Shown here one piece after another: positions 48,191 through 55,116 of a stretch of DNA of 60,716 nt. Within the stretch, counting starts at the first letter, position 1. The number at the start of each line of letters is the position of its first letter. This stretch comes from a virus. The notes beneath the pieces were generated by a model. That model was given only the letters and a program-made list of their open reading frames with translations, was not told the origin of the DNA and did not search any database. The stretch lies in the IMG/VR virus record IMGVR_UViG_3300035698_016860, positions 1 to 60,716 of that record; one strand, given 5' to 3'. A program made the position numbers and the translations under genes.

Positions 48191-48223
48191 ATGAGTAATA
48201 TTAAGAGAGGTGCAGTTTTCTAA
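48191..48223 (+). CDS. Very short peptide, 10 aa
   Basis: ATG 48191 with AGGAG nine bases upstream and TAA 48221-48223; peptide MSNIKRGAVF. It lies right after the radical SAM gene. May be a leader peptide or chance. Confidence 0.3.
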   Translation: MSNIKRGAVF

Positions 48224-48250
48224 GAAATCCAATATAGGAGGAATTAGAAA

Positions 48251-48496
48251 ATGAGTAGAAGCTTTAAAAAAATTGCATGTTTAGGTAGTGAAGGTAGAAA
48301 ACATCTTAGATTTGCTAAAAGACAATCTAATAAGAAAATTAGAAGAAGTGTGAATATTCCAAATGGTAAACAATACAGAAAGATATACGATACTTGGGAT
48401 ATTAGAGATTTTCAATGGAAAGAATTTCGAAAATTAGAAGTTGAAAGTTATATAGAAAGAAATATTTTAGTAAGACATAGAATCTATATGAAGTAG
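48251..48496 (+). CDS. Small basic protein, 81 aa
   Basis: ATG 48251 after TAGGAGGAATTAGAAA. Very basic (KIACLGSEGRKHLRFAKRQSNKKIRR), fits a nucleic-acid or ribosome-binding protein; similar short basic proteins are common in phages. The stop overlaps the first bases of tRNA-Trp. Confidence 0.72.
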   Translation: MSRSFKKIACLGSEGRKHLRFAKRQSNKKIRRSVNIPNGKQYRKIYDTWDIRDFQWKEFRKLEVESYIERNILVRHRIYMK

Positions 48497-48570
48497 ACCT
48501 GTGGTGTAATGGTAACATAACGGTCTCCAAAACCGGAAGATTGGGAGTTCGAGTCTCTCCAGGTCTGCCA
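48495..48570 (+). tRNA. tRNA-Trp (CCA)
   Basis: Acceptor AGACCTG / CAGGTCT, anticodon loop CTCCAAA in stem CGGT / ACCG, discriminator G, CCA encoded. The anticodon reads TGG, not TGA by normal pairing. Confidence 0.9.
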
Positions 48571-48580
48571 TTTTTATAAA

Positions 48581-48643
48581 GGAGATATCATGTTAAATTC
48601 GGGCGAGTGGATGGTGAATGGACTCACTACACTTTGATATCTT
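48581..48643 (+). promoter_or_regulatory. Helix that can hide a ribosome site
   Basis: GAGATATCA (48582) pairs with TGATATCTT (48635). The 5' strand contains the AAGGAG site and touches the ATG of the leader frame at 48590, so folding would block its translation. Confidence 0.45.
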
Positions 48644-48679
48644 CATTCTTTAATTTACAGGAGGGATTATGAATTGTAA
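48590..48679 (+). CDS. Leader peptide candidate, 29 aa
   Basis: ATG 48590 five bases after AAGGAG; TGA read as Trp (TTLWYLH), TAA 48677-48679, overlapping the next gene start by 11 bases. Its end covers the AGGAGG of the next gene, so its translation could control that gene. Confidence 0.45.
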
Positions 48680-48959
48680 GAAAGAAATAGAACTTCTTAC
48701 CAAAATTATTAAATATTTGAAAAAGACTATTGATTACAATGGTTTCTACAATGCTTATTTATTGAAAATGATTGATGAGAAAGAGTTCGAAAAAATATCA
48801 GAAGACTTCATAATTAAACCTAGTGATAAAATAGATTATGAGCAGTATAATGCATTGATAGAGTTTATTGATGAGAACCCTGATATAGAATTTGACAATG
48901 ATGAAATCGCAGATATTATGGGTATTACTACATCTAAACTTACTGAATTTATGGAATAG
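48669..48959 (+). CDS. Hypothetical protein with HTH-like end, 96 aa
   Basis: ATG 48669 after AGGAGGG. Helical; the C-terminal DNDEIADIMGITTSKLTEFME reads as a helix-turn-helix, so a small regulator is possible. Confidence 0.7.
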   Translation: MNCKKEIELLTKIIKYLKKTIDYNGFYNAYLLKMIDEKEFEKISEDFIIKPSDKIDYEQYNALIEFIDENPDIEFDNDEIADIMGITTSKLTEFME

Positions 48960-48979
48960 CCTAAATAAAAGGAGAGAAA

Positions 48980-49108
48980 ATGAAACAAGAATTAATAAAA
49001 AGAATTGAATCAGCGATATTAGAAACACCAACCGGTGATTTAAGAAATCTGTTGGCCGATGTGAATATATTTTTACAAACAACAGTTATTATAGAAAAAT
49101 CTGAATAA
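48980..49108 (+). CDS. Small protein, 42 aa
   Basis: ATG 48980 after AAAGGAGAG, TAA 49106-49108. Single amphipathic helical protein (LIKRIESAILETPTGDLRNLL). Unknown. Confidence 0.6.
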   Translation: MKQELIKRIESAILETPTGDLRNLLADVNIFLQTTVIIEKSE

Positions 49109-49135
49109 AAGAAGAAATAGTAAATTAATAATATT

Positions 49136-49214
49136 CGGGGTATAGTCTAGTCTGGCCTATGACACCTGCCTGTCACGCAGGAGATCGCGGATTCGAATTC
49201 CGCTGCCCTGGCCA
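49136..49214 (+). tRNA. tRNA-Asp (GTC)
   Basis: Acceptor CGGGGTA / TGCCCTG with G-T pairs, anticodon stem CCTGC / GCAGG with loop CTGTCAC, discriminator G, CCA encoded. Confidence 0.87.
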
Positions 49215-49240
49215 TTTTATAGAAAACACAATAAAAAAAT

Positions 49241-49402
49241 ATGACTCTTTAGAGTTATAAATACCGTAGGAACTACGGAAATTAAAGCTTGTGGAGATAA
49301 AAGCTCTGACTTGAATAATGATTATTCAAGTGAAACTATTATCGATGAAACAAGAAGGTACAACTCTTCGGAGTTGTGTTAGTTCACATAAGTAGAGTCG
49401 TA
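49241..49402 (+). ncRNA. Multi-hairpin structured RNA
   Basis: TATGACTCT (49241) and AGAGTCGTA (49394) close the element with 9 pairs. Inside are hairpins CCGTAG-GAA-CTACGG (49264), ACTTGAATAA-TGA-TTATTCAAGT (49309) and ACAACTC-TTCG-GAGTTGT (49360, UUCG tetraloop). No open frame. The last hairpin and flanks (49352-49387) are complementary to the terminator at 39586-39622. Confidence 0.55.
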
Positions 49403-49462
49403 AAACCGGCATATCGTTTGATGTATGAAAGCTACCAACAAGCTGATAATTACAAATTTTTA

Positions 49463-49490
49463 TTTACTTTTTTTGAAAAGATGTTATAAT
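49463..49490 (+). promoter_or_regulatory. Promoter of the shared early type
   Basis: TTTACT, 16 bases with TTGAAAAGATGT, TATAAT. Drives 49523. Confidence 0.87.
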
Positions 49491-49522
49491 CTAATTAGAT
49501 AAATAAAAGGGAGTACATCTAA

Positions 49523-49822
49523 ATGAGACCAAAATCCTCTGAGGGGAACTTTCGGGAAGCAGTAACAGAATGCTTAATAAAAGGAGTACGTACTCGATAT
49601 GACGCTTGTGGATCTAACTCACTTGAAGAATGTAAAAAAATTTATAAAGATTTTGAATATATACAAAGTGGACAAGTACGATATATAGATGGTATTAAAT
49701 ATAAGTCGAAAATTCTTTATCATTTTTTTCAACGCAAAACTACGAAACCTAAATCTGTAAAAGAAAAGGCTAGTCAAGATGAAGAATCAGATAAAAGATA
49801 TATCATATTTTTAGAAGAATAA
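49523..49822 (+). CDS. Small protein with KRYIIFLEE tail, 99 aa
   Basis: ATG 49523 after AAAGGGAG. Basic body (KSSEGNFREAVTECLIKGVR) then an acidic linker and SDKRYIIFLEE, a member of the shared C-terminal tail family. Single-gene operon between two early promoters. Confidence 0.72.
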   Translation: MRPKSSEGNFREAVTECLIKGVRTRYDACGSNSLEECKKIYKDFEYIQSGQVRYIDGIKYKSKILYHFFQRKTTKPKSVKEKASQDEESDKRYIIFLEE

Positions 49823-49834
49823 ATAAAAATTTTT

Positions 49835-49862
49835 GTTTTACTTTTTAAAATAGTGTTATAAT
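49835..49862 (+). promoter_or_regulatory. Promoter of the shared early type
   Basis: GTTTTA, 16 bases, TATAAT. Drives the metallo-beta-lactamase fold gene at 49888. Confidence 0.8.
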
Positions 49863-49887
49863 TTAATTAGATAAAAAGGGAGATATT

Positions 49888-50697
49888 ATGAATATAGTAT
49901 TTTTAGGTACAGGTAGTGCATTTACACTAGATAATTTCCAATCTAACATTATGTTTGAACACGAAAGTAGAAAACTTCTTGTCGACGCAGGGGACGATAT
50001 CAGAAGATCGTTAAATGCCATGGGATTAAATTACAGAGATATTACAGATGTTTATATATCTCATCTACACGGTGATCATACATCAGGATTAGAATATTTA
50101 GCACTCTGTTCTTATTTCGACCCAGATAAAGAAAAAATTAATTTATATGGTCATCACAGAGTTCTAGACGCTTTATGGGATACTGTTTTACAAGGAAGAT
50201 TGAGATCTGTACCAGGTAAAAGAGTTCAATTAAGCGACTACTTCAACGTTTTTCCTTTAGACGATAATAATTATTTCGGCTTTGGTAGAAACAAATTTGA
50301 GCTTGTGCAATCTGTGCATATAATGGATGGTTTTTCAATTGTATCTTCGTATGGTCTTATGATAACACTTCTAGATCTTGGTAAAAAACTCTATATTACG
50401 ACGGACACCCAGTTTAACCCCAACCAGATAAAGGATTTTTATGAAATGGCTGACATAATAATACAAGATTGTGAATACTTATATTTTAATGAAACCCCGA
50501 TTTTTAGTAGTGTTCATTCTCATTATGAAGAACTTTTAACACTACCTTTAAAAACTAGAAGGAAAATGTATTTAACACATTATCAAGATAGGGTTATTCA
50601 TGAAGATAAATTTCTAGAAGCTATAAAAGACGGATTCTTAGGTTTTCTTGTTCATTCGAGAAGACATGATTTCGAAAATTTTATGAATAAAAAATAA
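49888..50697 (+). CDS. Metallo-beta-lactamase fold hydrolase, RNase Z-like, 269 aa
   Basis: ATG 49888 after AAAGGGAG. FLGTGSAFTLDNFQSN at the start, SHLHGDHTSGLE (HxHxDH zinc motif), ITTDTQF and a late His (LTHYQD) are the order of RNase Z / cyclic-nucleotide phosphodiesterase-type members. With 20 tRNA genes nearby, tRNA 3' trimming is one sensible role; a phosphodiesterase against host signal nucleotides is another. No sequence feature decides between them. Confidence 0.8.
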   Translation: MNIVFLGTGSAFTLDNFQSNIMFEHESRKLLVDAGDDIRRSLNAMGLNYRDITDVYISHLHGDHTSGLEYLALCSYFDPDKEKINLYGHHRVLDALWDTVLQGRLRSVPGKRVQLSDYFNVFPLDDNNYFGFGRNKFELVQSVHIMDGFSIVSSYGLMITLLDLGKKLYITTDTQFNPNQIKDFYEMADIIIQDCEYLYFNETPIFSSVHSHYEELLTLPLKTRRKMYLTHYQDRVIHEDKFLEAIKDGFLGFLVHSRRHDFENFMNKK

Positions 50698-50699
50698 AA

Positions 50700-50793
50700 T
50701 AGGTGGCTATAAAAACTCTTCCTTCTATATACATTGTATATAAAGGGGGTAAGTTGAAACCCCTAGATAATTAGAATTTTTAATTACCACCTA
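50700..50793 (+). ncRNA. RNA motif copy C with extra hairpin, upstream of 50816
   Basis: P1 TAGGTGG / CCACCTA; internal loop CTA / ATTA; P2 of 10 positions with one C-A mismatch (50710-50719 with 50773-50782); loop opens with TCCTTCTA and contains an extra hairpin AGGGG / CCCCT. Nine bases later comes TAGAAAGGAG, the ribosome site of 50816, which TCCTTCTA could partly pair with. Confidence 0.6.
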
Positions 50794-50815
50794 AATAATT
50801 TAGAAAGGAGATAAT

Positions 50816-51004
50816 ATGTTTCTATCTTATTTTAAAAAATTCCCAGAAAAGGATAGGACCTTAGAAGTTATTGTTGAATTTCCAGATGATGGCGGAAACA
50901 CTGGAAATGTCATAGACACTATTGTTCATCCTTTAGATTATGAACCGAAAGGTGAAACTGTATATCAAAAAGAAGACAACACAAAGAACGTTATAAATGA
51001 GTAA
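50816..51004 (+). CDS. Small hypothetical protein, 62 aa
   Basis: ATG 50816 after AGAAAGGAG. Beta-rich, acidic (RTLEVIVEFPDDGGNTGNVID). Downstream of RNA motif copy C. Not recognised. Confidence 0.68.
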   Translation: MFLSYFKKFPEKDRTLEVIVEFPDDGGNTGNVIDTIVHPLDYEPKGETVYQKEDNTKNVINE

Positions 51005-51007
51005 AAA

Positions 51008-51328
51008 ATGAAAGAATATAGGATATACACACTCTGGATAAATGGTTATACTGTTGCTTTTCTAGTGTTAATTGTAGCTCTAGTAATGTTTGCAGTATTT
51101 GGACTTTGGGCCCTCTTCGGGGCCGGGGGAGTACTAATGCTCGAATGTGGGCTTGCTATAATAGTACTGCTTGAACTACAGAAGAGTTCTCAATGGAAAG
51201 ACGGAGACTATAGAATTGCACACTATACTGTAAAAATAGAACAGTATAAGAGAAATATTAAAGATTTTGAAAAAAAATTAAAATATGAGAACGACAATAA
51301 GATCGAGAAATCGAAGAAAATGGAATAA
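51008..51328 (+). CDS. Membrane protein with coiled-coil tail, 106 aa
   Basis: ATG 51008. Two adjacent membrane segments (YTVAFLVLIVALVMFAVFGLW and LFGAGGVLMLECGLAIIVLL), then a charged helix (YKRNIKDFEKKLKYEND). Holin-like or envelope function possible, not shown. Confidence 0.72.
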   Translation: MKEYRIYTLWINGYTVAFLVLIVALVMFAVFGLWALFGAGGVLMLECGLAIIVLLELQKSSQWKDGDYRIAHYTVKIEQYKRNIKDFEKKLKYENDNKIEKSKKME

Positions 51329-51340
51329 AAGAGAGGAAAA

Positions 51341-51796
51341 ATGAAAACGTTGCAGCAAATATTATCTGATTATAAATCAGAAACACTTGATCATAGAGAT
51401 TCGAGTAGATTAATGGATTTTATTCCTGAAAAAGATCTAAAGACTCTTGGAATAGAACTGAAAGACGAGTATATTGGAAAGCATAAACCTATCTTACTAA
51501 CTAAAAGAAATATTTTACGAAGATTGAAACAAGACATTGCTTTTGGATTCGAAAAAGCATTAAATAAAAGAGGTCTTTCTGCTGAGGCTATGTGGTGGGT
51601 TATATCTATGTGGAATTGGATATTAGAAGAAGGGTTAGAAGATTTCAGTAGTGATAATTATGCACAATACGGACTACCTCTATTAAAAGCAACAGCTCTT
51701 AAATATGGATTTGATAATCCTATTAATGATGATGTTGGTGATGAATATAAATATTCCGCCGATGGGGATTATCCAGAGAGAAAGTATGAGATATAG
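51341..51796 (+). CDS. Hypothetical protein, 151 aa
   Basis: ATG 51341 after GAGAGGAAAA. RDSSRLMDFIPEKDLKTLGIEL and AMWWVISMWNWILEEGLED with four TGG Trp; helical. A similar protein occurs in several phages, function unknown. Confidence 0.72.
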   Translation: MKTLQQILSDYKSETLDHRDSSRLMDFIPEKDLKTLGIELKDEYIGKHKPILLTKRNILRRLKQDIAFGFEKALNKRGLSAEAMWWVISMWNWILEEGLEDFSSDNYAQYGLPLLKATALKYGFDNPINDDVGDEYKYSADGDYPERKYEI

Positions 51797-51815
51797 ATTT
51801 ACAAAGGAGTAAAAA

Positions 51816-52052
51816 ATGAAAGACAAAGTACTTAGAGTTACAATGACGATTGACTATATAGTTAAGGTATCCGAAGACGGAACAACTAATATTAATGGTT
51901 GGACTATTGAAGAGGTAATTAGAGATTGGTATAAAAATGGTAGAGCTGGACATTTTCATGCTTCTAGAGAATCCTCCAGAATCGGTAATAGTGAACAACT
52001 TGTTAAATTCGAATTAAAAGAGTTGAAAGACCTGAAAGAACGAAAGGAGTAA
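51816..52052 (+). CDS. Small hypothetical protein, 78 aa
   Basis: ATG 51816 after AAAGGAG. VLRVTMTIDYIVKVSEDGTTNINGWTIEEVIRDWY: beta strands then helix, as in a small phage protein group of unknown role. Confidence 0.7.
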   Translation: MKDKVLRVTMTIDYIVKVSEDGTTNINGWTIEEVIRDWYKNGRAGHFHASRESSRIGNSEQLVKFELKELKDLKERKE

Positions 52053-52054
52053 AA

Positions 52055-52252
52055 ATGGATCAATTCACTGTAGAGATTCCAGGTAAGGGGTTTATCAAAG
52101 AACTAAAATTCCCCGCTGATAAAAGTGTATTTACTTTTTCAAAGAAAAATGCATTCAGATTTGTCAGTAAGGAATACATACAAGAGAAACTCAGAGGAAC
52201 TGTCCTTGACAACTATATAATAGAAGAAGTTATAGAAACACCAGATAAATAA
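52055..52252 (+). CDS. Small hypothetical protein, 65 aa
   Basis: ATG 52055, two bases after the previous stop, AAAGGAG upstream. FTVEIPGKGFIKELKF, beta-rich; coupled to the gene before. The next feature is tRNA-Ser, one base away. Confidence 0.65.
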   Translation: MDQFTVEIPGKGFIKELKFPADKSVFTFSKKNAFRFVSKEYIQEKLRGTVLDNYIIEEVIETPDK

Positions 52253-52253
52253 G

Positions 52254-52337
52254 GGAAGCATACCCTAATTGGTAAGGAATACGATTGCTAATCGTACGCT
52301 TACGGGCTTGAGAGTTCGATTCTCTCTGCTTCCTCCA
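52254..52337 (+). tRNA. tRNA-Ser (GCT)
   Basis: Class II tRNA with variable arm; acceptor GGAAGCA / TGCTTCC, anticodon stem TACGA / TCGTA with loop TTGCTAA, CCA encoded. Discriminator T instead of the usual G. Confidence 0.88.
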
Positions 52338-52377
52338 GTTTTAAGGAGAAAAAATTAATACGAAAACTAAGTTTTAT

Positions 52378-52465
52378 GGTAGAGTACCCAAGCGGTTAAA
52401 AGGAACAGACTGTAAATCTGCTGGTCGGATGACCTTCGGGGGTTCGAACCCTCCCTCTACCACCA
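52378..52465 (+). tRNA. tRNA-Tyr (GTA)
   Basis: Acceptor GGTAGAG / CTCTACC, anticodon loop CTGTAAA, long variable arm as in bacterial tRNA-Tyr, discriminator A, CCA encoded. Confidence 0.9.
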
Positions 52466-52489
52466 AAAAATAAATATAAGGAGATAATA

Positions 52490-52675
52490 ATGAAAGATGG
52501 AAACAAATTTATAAGTAATGATGGGGAATTATTTATGTGTCTGTTGTGTGGTGAAGTTTTCAAAATAGGTGAATATAATGAAGGATATTATTCGAAGTGT
52601 AGTAAAGAGCTAAAAACAAAATTTAATAAAGTAAGAAACGATCACATAAAAAATCTTAGAAGAATGTGTCCATAG
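52490..52675 (+). CDS. Small zinc-finger-like protein, 61 aa
   Basis: ATG 52490 after AAGGAG. FMCLLCGEVFKIGEY with a CxxC pair and later Cys residues suggests a zinc site. Unknown. Confidence 0.68.
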   Translation: MKDGNKFISNDGELFMCLLCGEVFKIGEYNEGYYSKCSKELKTKFNKVRNDHIKNLRRMCP

Positions 52676-52733
52676 AATGATAAATTTGTAATCAGAACTA
52701 GAGACATACTAGCTAAATAAATAAGGAGAAAAA

Positions 52734-52907
52734 ATGAGTTCATCAGGAGAAATTATTAAACGAGAAATACGAGAAAGTTTAGTCGAATTAGGATACGCAT
52801 CAACAACGTCTAACGTGAACATTATTTATCATAAGCACTTAGGTGATATGATGGATAGGAAGTTAAAAGCATTAATTAAGAGTAATTCATATTTGTTAGA
52901 GCGATAA
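52734..52907 (+). CDS. Small hypothetical protein, 57 aa
   Basis: ATG 52734 after AAGGAG, TAA 52905-52907. Helical (EIIKREIRESLVELGYAS). Unknown. Confidence 0.65.
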   Translation: MSSSGEIIKREIRESLVELGYASTTSNVNIIYHKHLGDMMDRKLKALIKSNSYLLER

Positions 52908-52917
52908 GGAAATAACA

Positions 52918-53253
52918 ATGAAAGAACAAAAGATTAAAAAAATAATCTATAAAATAAATAATTCTAACATTATTCCAAATGCTGAAAAAATAGCAAACAG
53001 ACTTATATCTCTTTCTGATCTAACTGAAGAAGATTCTGAGATTTCTGTTGATTCGCTGAATAATTTCTATCTATTCCTAGAATCAAATACAACTCTAGAT
53101 TATCCAATGATTTCATTAACTCCAGACAATGAAATTTATAGTTCCTGGGAAAATAAACTATTTGGTAAATTATTCAGTATACGTTTCTTACCAAACGGTG
53201 ATAGAAGAATTGTTTTATTTCTGCGTAATGATAAACTTATACAAATAAATTAA
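52918..53253 (+). CDS. Hypothetical protein, 111 aa
   Basis: ATG 52918 after AAGGAAATAAC. ISLTPDNEIYSSWENKLFGKLFSIRFLPNGDRRIVLF is a beta-sheet pattern seen in some phage and plasmid proteins of unknown role. Confidence 0.7.
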   Translation: MKEQKIKKIIYKINNSNIIPNAEKIANRLISLSDLTEEDSEISVDSLNNFYLFLESNTTLDYPMISLTPDNEIYSSWENKLFGKLFSIRFLPNGDRRIVLFLRNDKLIQIN

Positions 53254-53270
53254 ATGATAAGGAGATCATA

Positions 53271-53447
53271 ATGAAAGTACAAGAAATTAAAAAAGAAATC
53301 GGTAAAGAAAATTGAGAAAAATTTCAAAAATGGATGCTTGGTCAGACTATTTTTATGAATGAAGATGGAAGTACGGAGTATTTCGAACGTGATGTTGAAA
53401 ATTTCCAACATTTACTAAAGACTGGTAAACAATTATTCTTTGATTAA
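53271..53447 (+). CDS. Small hypothetical protein, 58 aa
   Basis: ATG 53271 after AAGGAG, TAA 53445-53447. One TGA (KENWEKF) and one TGG (QKWMLGQT) within seven codons. Begins MKVQEIKKEIGKE and ends GKQLFFD, close in style to a short conserved phage protein. Confidence 0.7.
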
Positions 53448-53457
53448 ATAAATTTAT

Positions 53458-53528
53458 TGCGAGGTAGAGTACTGGTAACTCTGTGGATTCATATTCCACC
53501 CATGGCGGTTCAATTCCGCCCCTCGTTT
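53458..53528 (+). tRNA. tRNA with CAT anticodon (Met or Ile)
   Basis: Anticodon stem GTGGA / TCCAC with loop TTCATAT, T stem GGCGG / CCGCC, short D arm, acceptor with a T-T first pair and CCA not encoded. CAT could be Met or lysidine-type Ile. Confidence 0.72.
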
Positions 53529-53562
53529 TTTAAATTATTAAAGTATTTAGAAGGAGAAACAG

Positions 53563-53799
53563 ATGGAAATAAATTGGAATGTAATTATCGAAGACGGAAA
53601 AACAGAATACTTAAAAACTAGAGCATCAGACCTTGTAATAAGGACAATGCTTATTAAGTACATAGAGTTATATCCTGAGAGAGAAGAAGATATGAGTTTC
53701 GGAAAGTTTCTTCGATATAATGGAATTGAATGTATCTATGATGGGACCCACGGTTATTTTGACATAGACAGAGAAAGATCAGCTGATAAAAATGAGTAA
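53563..53799 (+). CDS. Small hypothetical protein, 78 aa
   Basis: ATG 53563 after GAAGGAG. Acidic mixed alpha/beta (WNVIIEDGKTEYLKTRASDL). Unknown. Confidence 0.68.
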   Translation: MEINWNVIIEDGKTEYLKTRASDLVIRTMLIKYIELYPEREEDMSFGKFLRYNGIECIYDGTHGYFDIDRERSADKNE

Positions 53800-53855
53800 A
53801 GTAGTTTACATCTTTTAAAACATAGATATAATTATAGTAAAAAAGGGATATAAAA

Positions 53856-54014
53856 ATGGAAGTAATTAATTGTTTAATTATGCATCCTACACCGGATAGT
53901 GAGGATATGATGGAAATAAAGATAGGAATTACCAAAGAAAATAAAATAGTTATTCTGTGCGCAAGTACTTTAGAAAAAGAAGAGAAAAATAATGTCAAGA
54001 CCAGAACTTATTAA
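53856..54014 (+). CDS. Small hypothetical protein, 52 aa
   Basis: ATG 53856 after AAAAAGGGATATAAA, TAA 54012-54014, overlapping the next gene by 23 bases. Beta-rich (INCLIMHPTPDSEDMMEIKI). Unknown. Confidence 0.6.
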   Translation: MEVINCLIMHPTPDSEDMMEIKIGITKENKIVILCASTLEKEEKNNVKTRTY

Positions 54015-54204
54015 ATTAATAAAAGATGAAATAAAAAAGAATCCTACAGAGCCTATCATCGCCAATGTAGGAGCAGTGGGTCTAATGGAATTTCGTAAAG
54101 TGCTTATAAAGGAAGGAGGCATTATAACAAAAGAAGGTGGTCTACTTACATGTAAAAATTTTAAAAGGGAGTGTAGTAATGATAGAATTCCAATTAGTAA
54201 ATGA
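53992..54204 (+). CDS. Small hypothetical protein, 70 aa
   Basis: ATG 53992 inside the end of the previous gene. SRPELIKLIKDEIKKNP and GLMEFRKVLIKEGG, helical. Overlaps the next gene by 26 bases. Confidence 0.62.
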   Translation: MSRPELIKLIKDEIKKNPTEPIIANVGAVGLMEFRKVLIKEGGIITKEGGLLTCKNFKRECSNDRIPISK

Positions 54205-54487
54205 AAATACTAAGAAGACTCTTCTAGTAGACGTAGATTGTACAGAAGATCAATTCTACGATACAATCGAAGAAGAGAAATTTAGAAACACAAAAGAACT
54301 TATAAACGCTAGTCTCGGTTTCTTAGACTTTTCTGGGTTCAAAGATAAAAAGAAGAAGCTACATCTTGGGTTTTCTTCACAAGAAATAGAAGAGAAAAAC
54401 TTTAAATCTATATTTGATAATTTCTCTGATATGATTAGCAAAAAATATAAATTATCGAATTTTAGATCTGGTTCAGTAAAACAATAA
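54179..54487 (+). CDS. Hypothetical protein, 102 aa
   Basis: ATG 54179 after AAAGGGAG. Longer in-frame starts exist but lack a ribosome site. Charged alpha/beta protein; ends FRSGSVKQ. Unknown. Confidence 0.68.
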   Translation: MIEFQLVNENTKKTLLVDVDCTEDQFYDTIEEEKFRNTKELINASLGFLDFSGFKDKKKKLHLGFSSQEIEEKNFKSIFDNFSDMISKKYKLSNFRSGSVKQ

Positions 54488-54518
54488 AATAAACTTTATA
54501 TACTTATAAGGAGTAGTA

Positions 54519-55058
54519 ATGCATAGTTTTTTCAGCTTTTGTACTTTAGGCGATAAAAAATATTATTTTGATTGAGAAATTATAAAAAAATTACGAAAAG
54601 ATAATTTTGGAAATATTGATAGTGGCGAAGGTATATGTAGGTATTTTAATCTAGATACTAAAAAAATAAGTTGTTACAATTATAATCTAAGATTGAATAA
54701 ACTAGAAACTTGAGACGAAGTTACAGATAAAGAGATTTATAAAGTCAGAGAATGAGTTGAAAAGTTAGATTTTGATAATATCCTAAATCCAAACGAAATT
54801 GAAGATAGTGATCTCGCTTATGCATACTGCTATTCTATAAGAAAGGACCAGAAATTGAAGAAACTTATCACCGATCCATATTGAGCATACTGATATTGTG
54901 TAGGAGTAGAAGATGATCCAATTGTAAGAAAATATATCAAAAATACTCATTGAGAGCGAAAACTCAAAAGTTATAAAAAAGTAAAAAGAGAAATAGAAAA
55001 TTATGAAAGGAATACAGGAAGCCGCCGTAGTTCAGCTGGTAGAATACCGGGATCATAA
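54519..55058 (+). CDS. Hypothetical protein with TGA-only Trp, 179 aa
   Basis: ATG 54519 after AAGGAG to TAA 55056-55058. Six Trp (FDWEII, LETWDE, REWVEK, PYWAYWYC, THWERK), all TGA, unlike neighbours that use TGG. The last 12 codons lie inside the downstream tRNA gene and the stop TAA is in its anticodon loop. An endonuclease-like or repeat origin was looked for but not seen; family unknown. Confidence 0.7.
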
Positions 55059-55096
55059 CCCGTAGATTGGAGATTCGAGTTCTCCCGGCGGTACCA
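55021..55096 (+). tRNA. tRNA with CAT anticodon, initiator-like
   Basis: Anticodon loop ATCATAA flanked by GGG / CCC, the three G-C pairs typical of initiator tRNA; first acceptor pair is a weak G-T (GCCGCCG / CGGCGGT). CCA encoded. Overlaps the 3' end of the gene at 54519. Confidence 0.78.
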
Positions 55097-55116
55097 TTTT
55101 ATAGAAGTAAAGAAAA

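Noticed and set aside
49300-49352. Hammerhead ribozyme (CTGA ... GAAAC near a hairpin)
   Set aside because: The required CTGATGA core is absent: after CTGA comes CTTGAA, and no matching cleavage-site helix exists.
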